A DNA stretch of 23,446 bases from a virus, in IMG/VR virus record IMGVR_UViG_3300033146_000883, positions 1 to 23,446 of that record. One strand, written 5' to 3'. A program made the position numbers and the translations under genes. Positions 22,805 through 23,446 of the stretch are shown in pieces; the first letter of the stretch is position 1, and each line of letters begins with the position of its first letter. The notes beneath the pieces were generated by a model. That model ran no database searches. It saw only the letters and a list, made by a program, of their open reading frames with translations, and was not told the DNA's origin.

Positions 22805-23446
22805 TCATATTTCTGCTCCATCTATCCAGTAATACCACACTCCCCGCTGACCATCCGGACCTTGGAACTCCCTCTTCACTTTACCTGTCCTAATCGCTGT
22901 CTCTATGACGTTGTCAAACTTCTTAGCATCAACATCCCTCCACATTATCTGCAGTAGTGCCGCTTCGCTAATCATCTTCCTGGTTTTAATCTCCACTAAC
23001 ACTGTGTTAACATCTGGGGATAACTCACTCCGCCCGACGGCATTAAAGGTATTCCCCATATTCCGCTCCACTTCCTCTACATCTTCAATCGCTTGAGCAA
23101 ATGAAGCCCATTCAATAACTCTACAATCACCCCGCATAGCTGCATTTATCACAGCCAGTTTCTGAATGTACAAGGGCTTTCTGGAGTACCACCCCCTAAA
23201 CGCTTTATCCTGTGCCAGCCTACCTGCGTTCTCTTCATCGTACCCCTGGTACCAATTATCCCAGGCTGTATAACACTCAGCACTTAAAGTATACGGCCCA
23301 GTAATCCTAGATATAGCAATCAAATCCTGCAATACAGCTTGCTCTAATTCCTTAGGTGGCTTCTTCGGAGCTGTTACTTTCTTCTGCCTCCCACTAGCCC
23401 AGACAAACATTATCCGAGATGTTAGGCCGCCTCCGATAGCTTGGAC
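22805..23446 (-). CDS. C-terminal part of a DUF3987-type phage primase/helicase-like protein (5' end outside window)
   Basis: The frame is open from the right edge of the window: 12 in-frame codons (VQAIGGGLTSRI) precede the ATG at 23410, so the true start lies outside. The segment GGGLTSRIMFVW, then an acidic helical part with A-W-D-N-W-Y, then F-R-G-W-Y-S-R-K-P-L-Y-I-Q-K-L-A-V-I-N-A, and later E-D-V-E-E-V-E-R-N-M and G-R-S-E-L resemble what I recall of the C-terminal half of DUF3987-family proteins linked to phage DNA replication. The last 70 residues look like a winged helix. The stop is TGA. It marks the replication or early module, upstream of the accessory genes. Confidence 0.5.
   Translation of the reverse strand, partial: VQAIGGGLTSRIMFVWASGRQKKVTAPKKPPKELEQAVLQDLIAISRITGPYTLSAECYTAWDNWYQGYDEENAGRLAQDKAFRGWYSRKPLYIQKLAVINAAMRGDCRVIEWASFAQAIEDVEEVERNMGNTFNAVGRSELSPDVNTVLVEIKTRKMISEAALLQIMWRDVDAKKFDNVIETAIRTGKVKREFQGPDGQRGVWYYWIDGAEI

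Noticed and set aside
1-23446. CRISPR arrays, tRNA or rRNA genes, insertion sequences
   Set aside because: No regularly spaced direct repeats, cloverleaf-like sequence or transposase frames were seen by eye on either strand.

Overview
The window is part of a moderately AT-rich genome of a tailed double-stranded DNA phage (or prophage) with podovirus-like virion genes. The evidence is a large terminase, a P22-type portal, a scaffold-like protein and an N4 gp56/DUF4043-type major capsid protein in order. Adaptor, nozzle and fibre candidates follow, then two ejection-type proteins. No tail tube, tape-measure or sheath gene is seen. No host can be named. The att-like sites at the right end resemble integron attC sites common in Gammaproteobacteria, which is only a weak hint.

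Layout. Bases 1-20771 are one rightward late (virion) module of tightly packed genes, most with clear Shine-Dalgarno sequences and several overlapping by one to four bases: terL (5' end outside the window), portal, scaffold, capsid, two small glycine/threonine/serine-rich beta-type proteins, head-tail adaptor, beta-propeller-like nozzle, small tail protein, a 762-aa tandem-SPRY repeat protein, a 154-aa beta protein, a 1021-aa fibre-like coiled coil with 42-residue repeats, a tail protein interrupted by an in-frame TGA, a small basic virion protein and a 1386-aa ejection protein. A perfect hairpin at 20813-20833 lies between the two converging gene sets. Bases 20861-23446 are leftward: small accessory genes downstream of the C-terminal part of a probable DUF3987-type primase/helicase, which runs off the right edge.

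Three observations stand out. (1) The leftward accessory genes are separated by four attC-like sites (21373-21470, 21643-21727, 21993-22118, 22441-22521) plus one half site (21099-21131). Each has paired outer boxes of the CATAAC/GTTATG type and paired inner boxes with extra base(s) always on the left arm. The result looks like an integron cassette array built into a phage operon, with all genes antisense to the usual attC orientation and no integrase gene in view. (2) The 507-codon gene at 13747 ends in TGA, but the same frame stays open for another 233 codons with no usable start codon, and a 6-bp stem-loop lies 16 bases after the TGA. This suggests stop-codon readthrough or a recent nonsense mutation. 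(3) A 33-bp dyad-symmetric element occurs three times (5231, 13712, 20772), each time overlapping or touching the stop codon of a late gene.

All functional names are inferred by reading the translations; no database search was possible.
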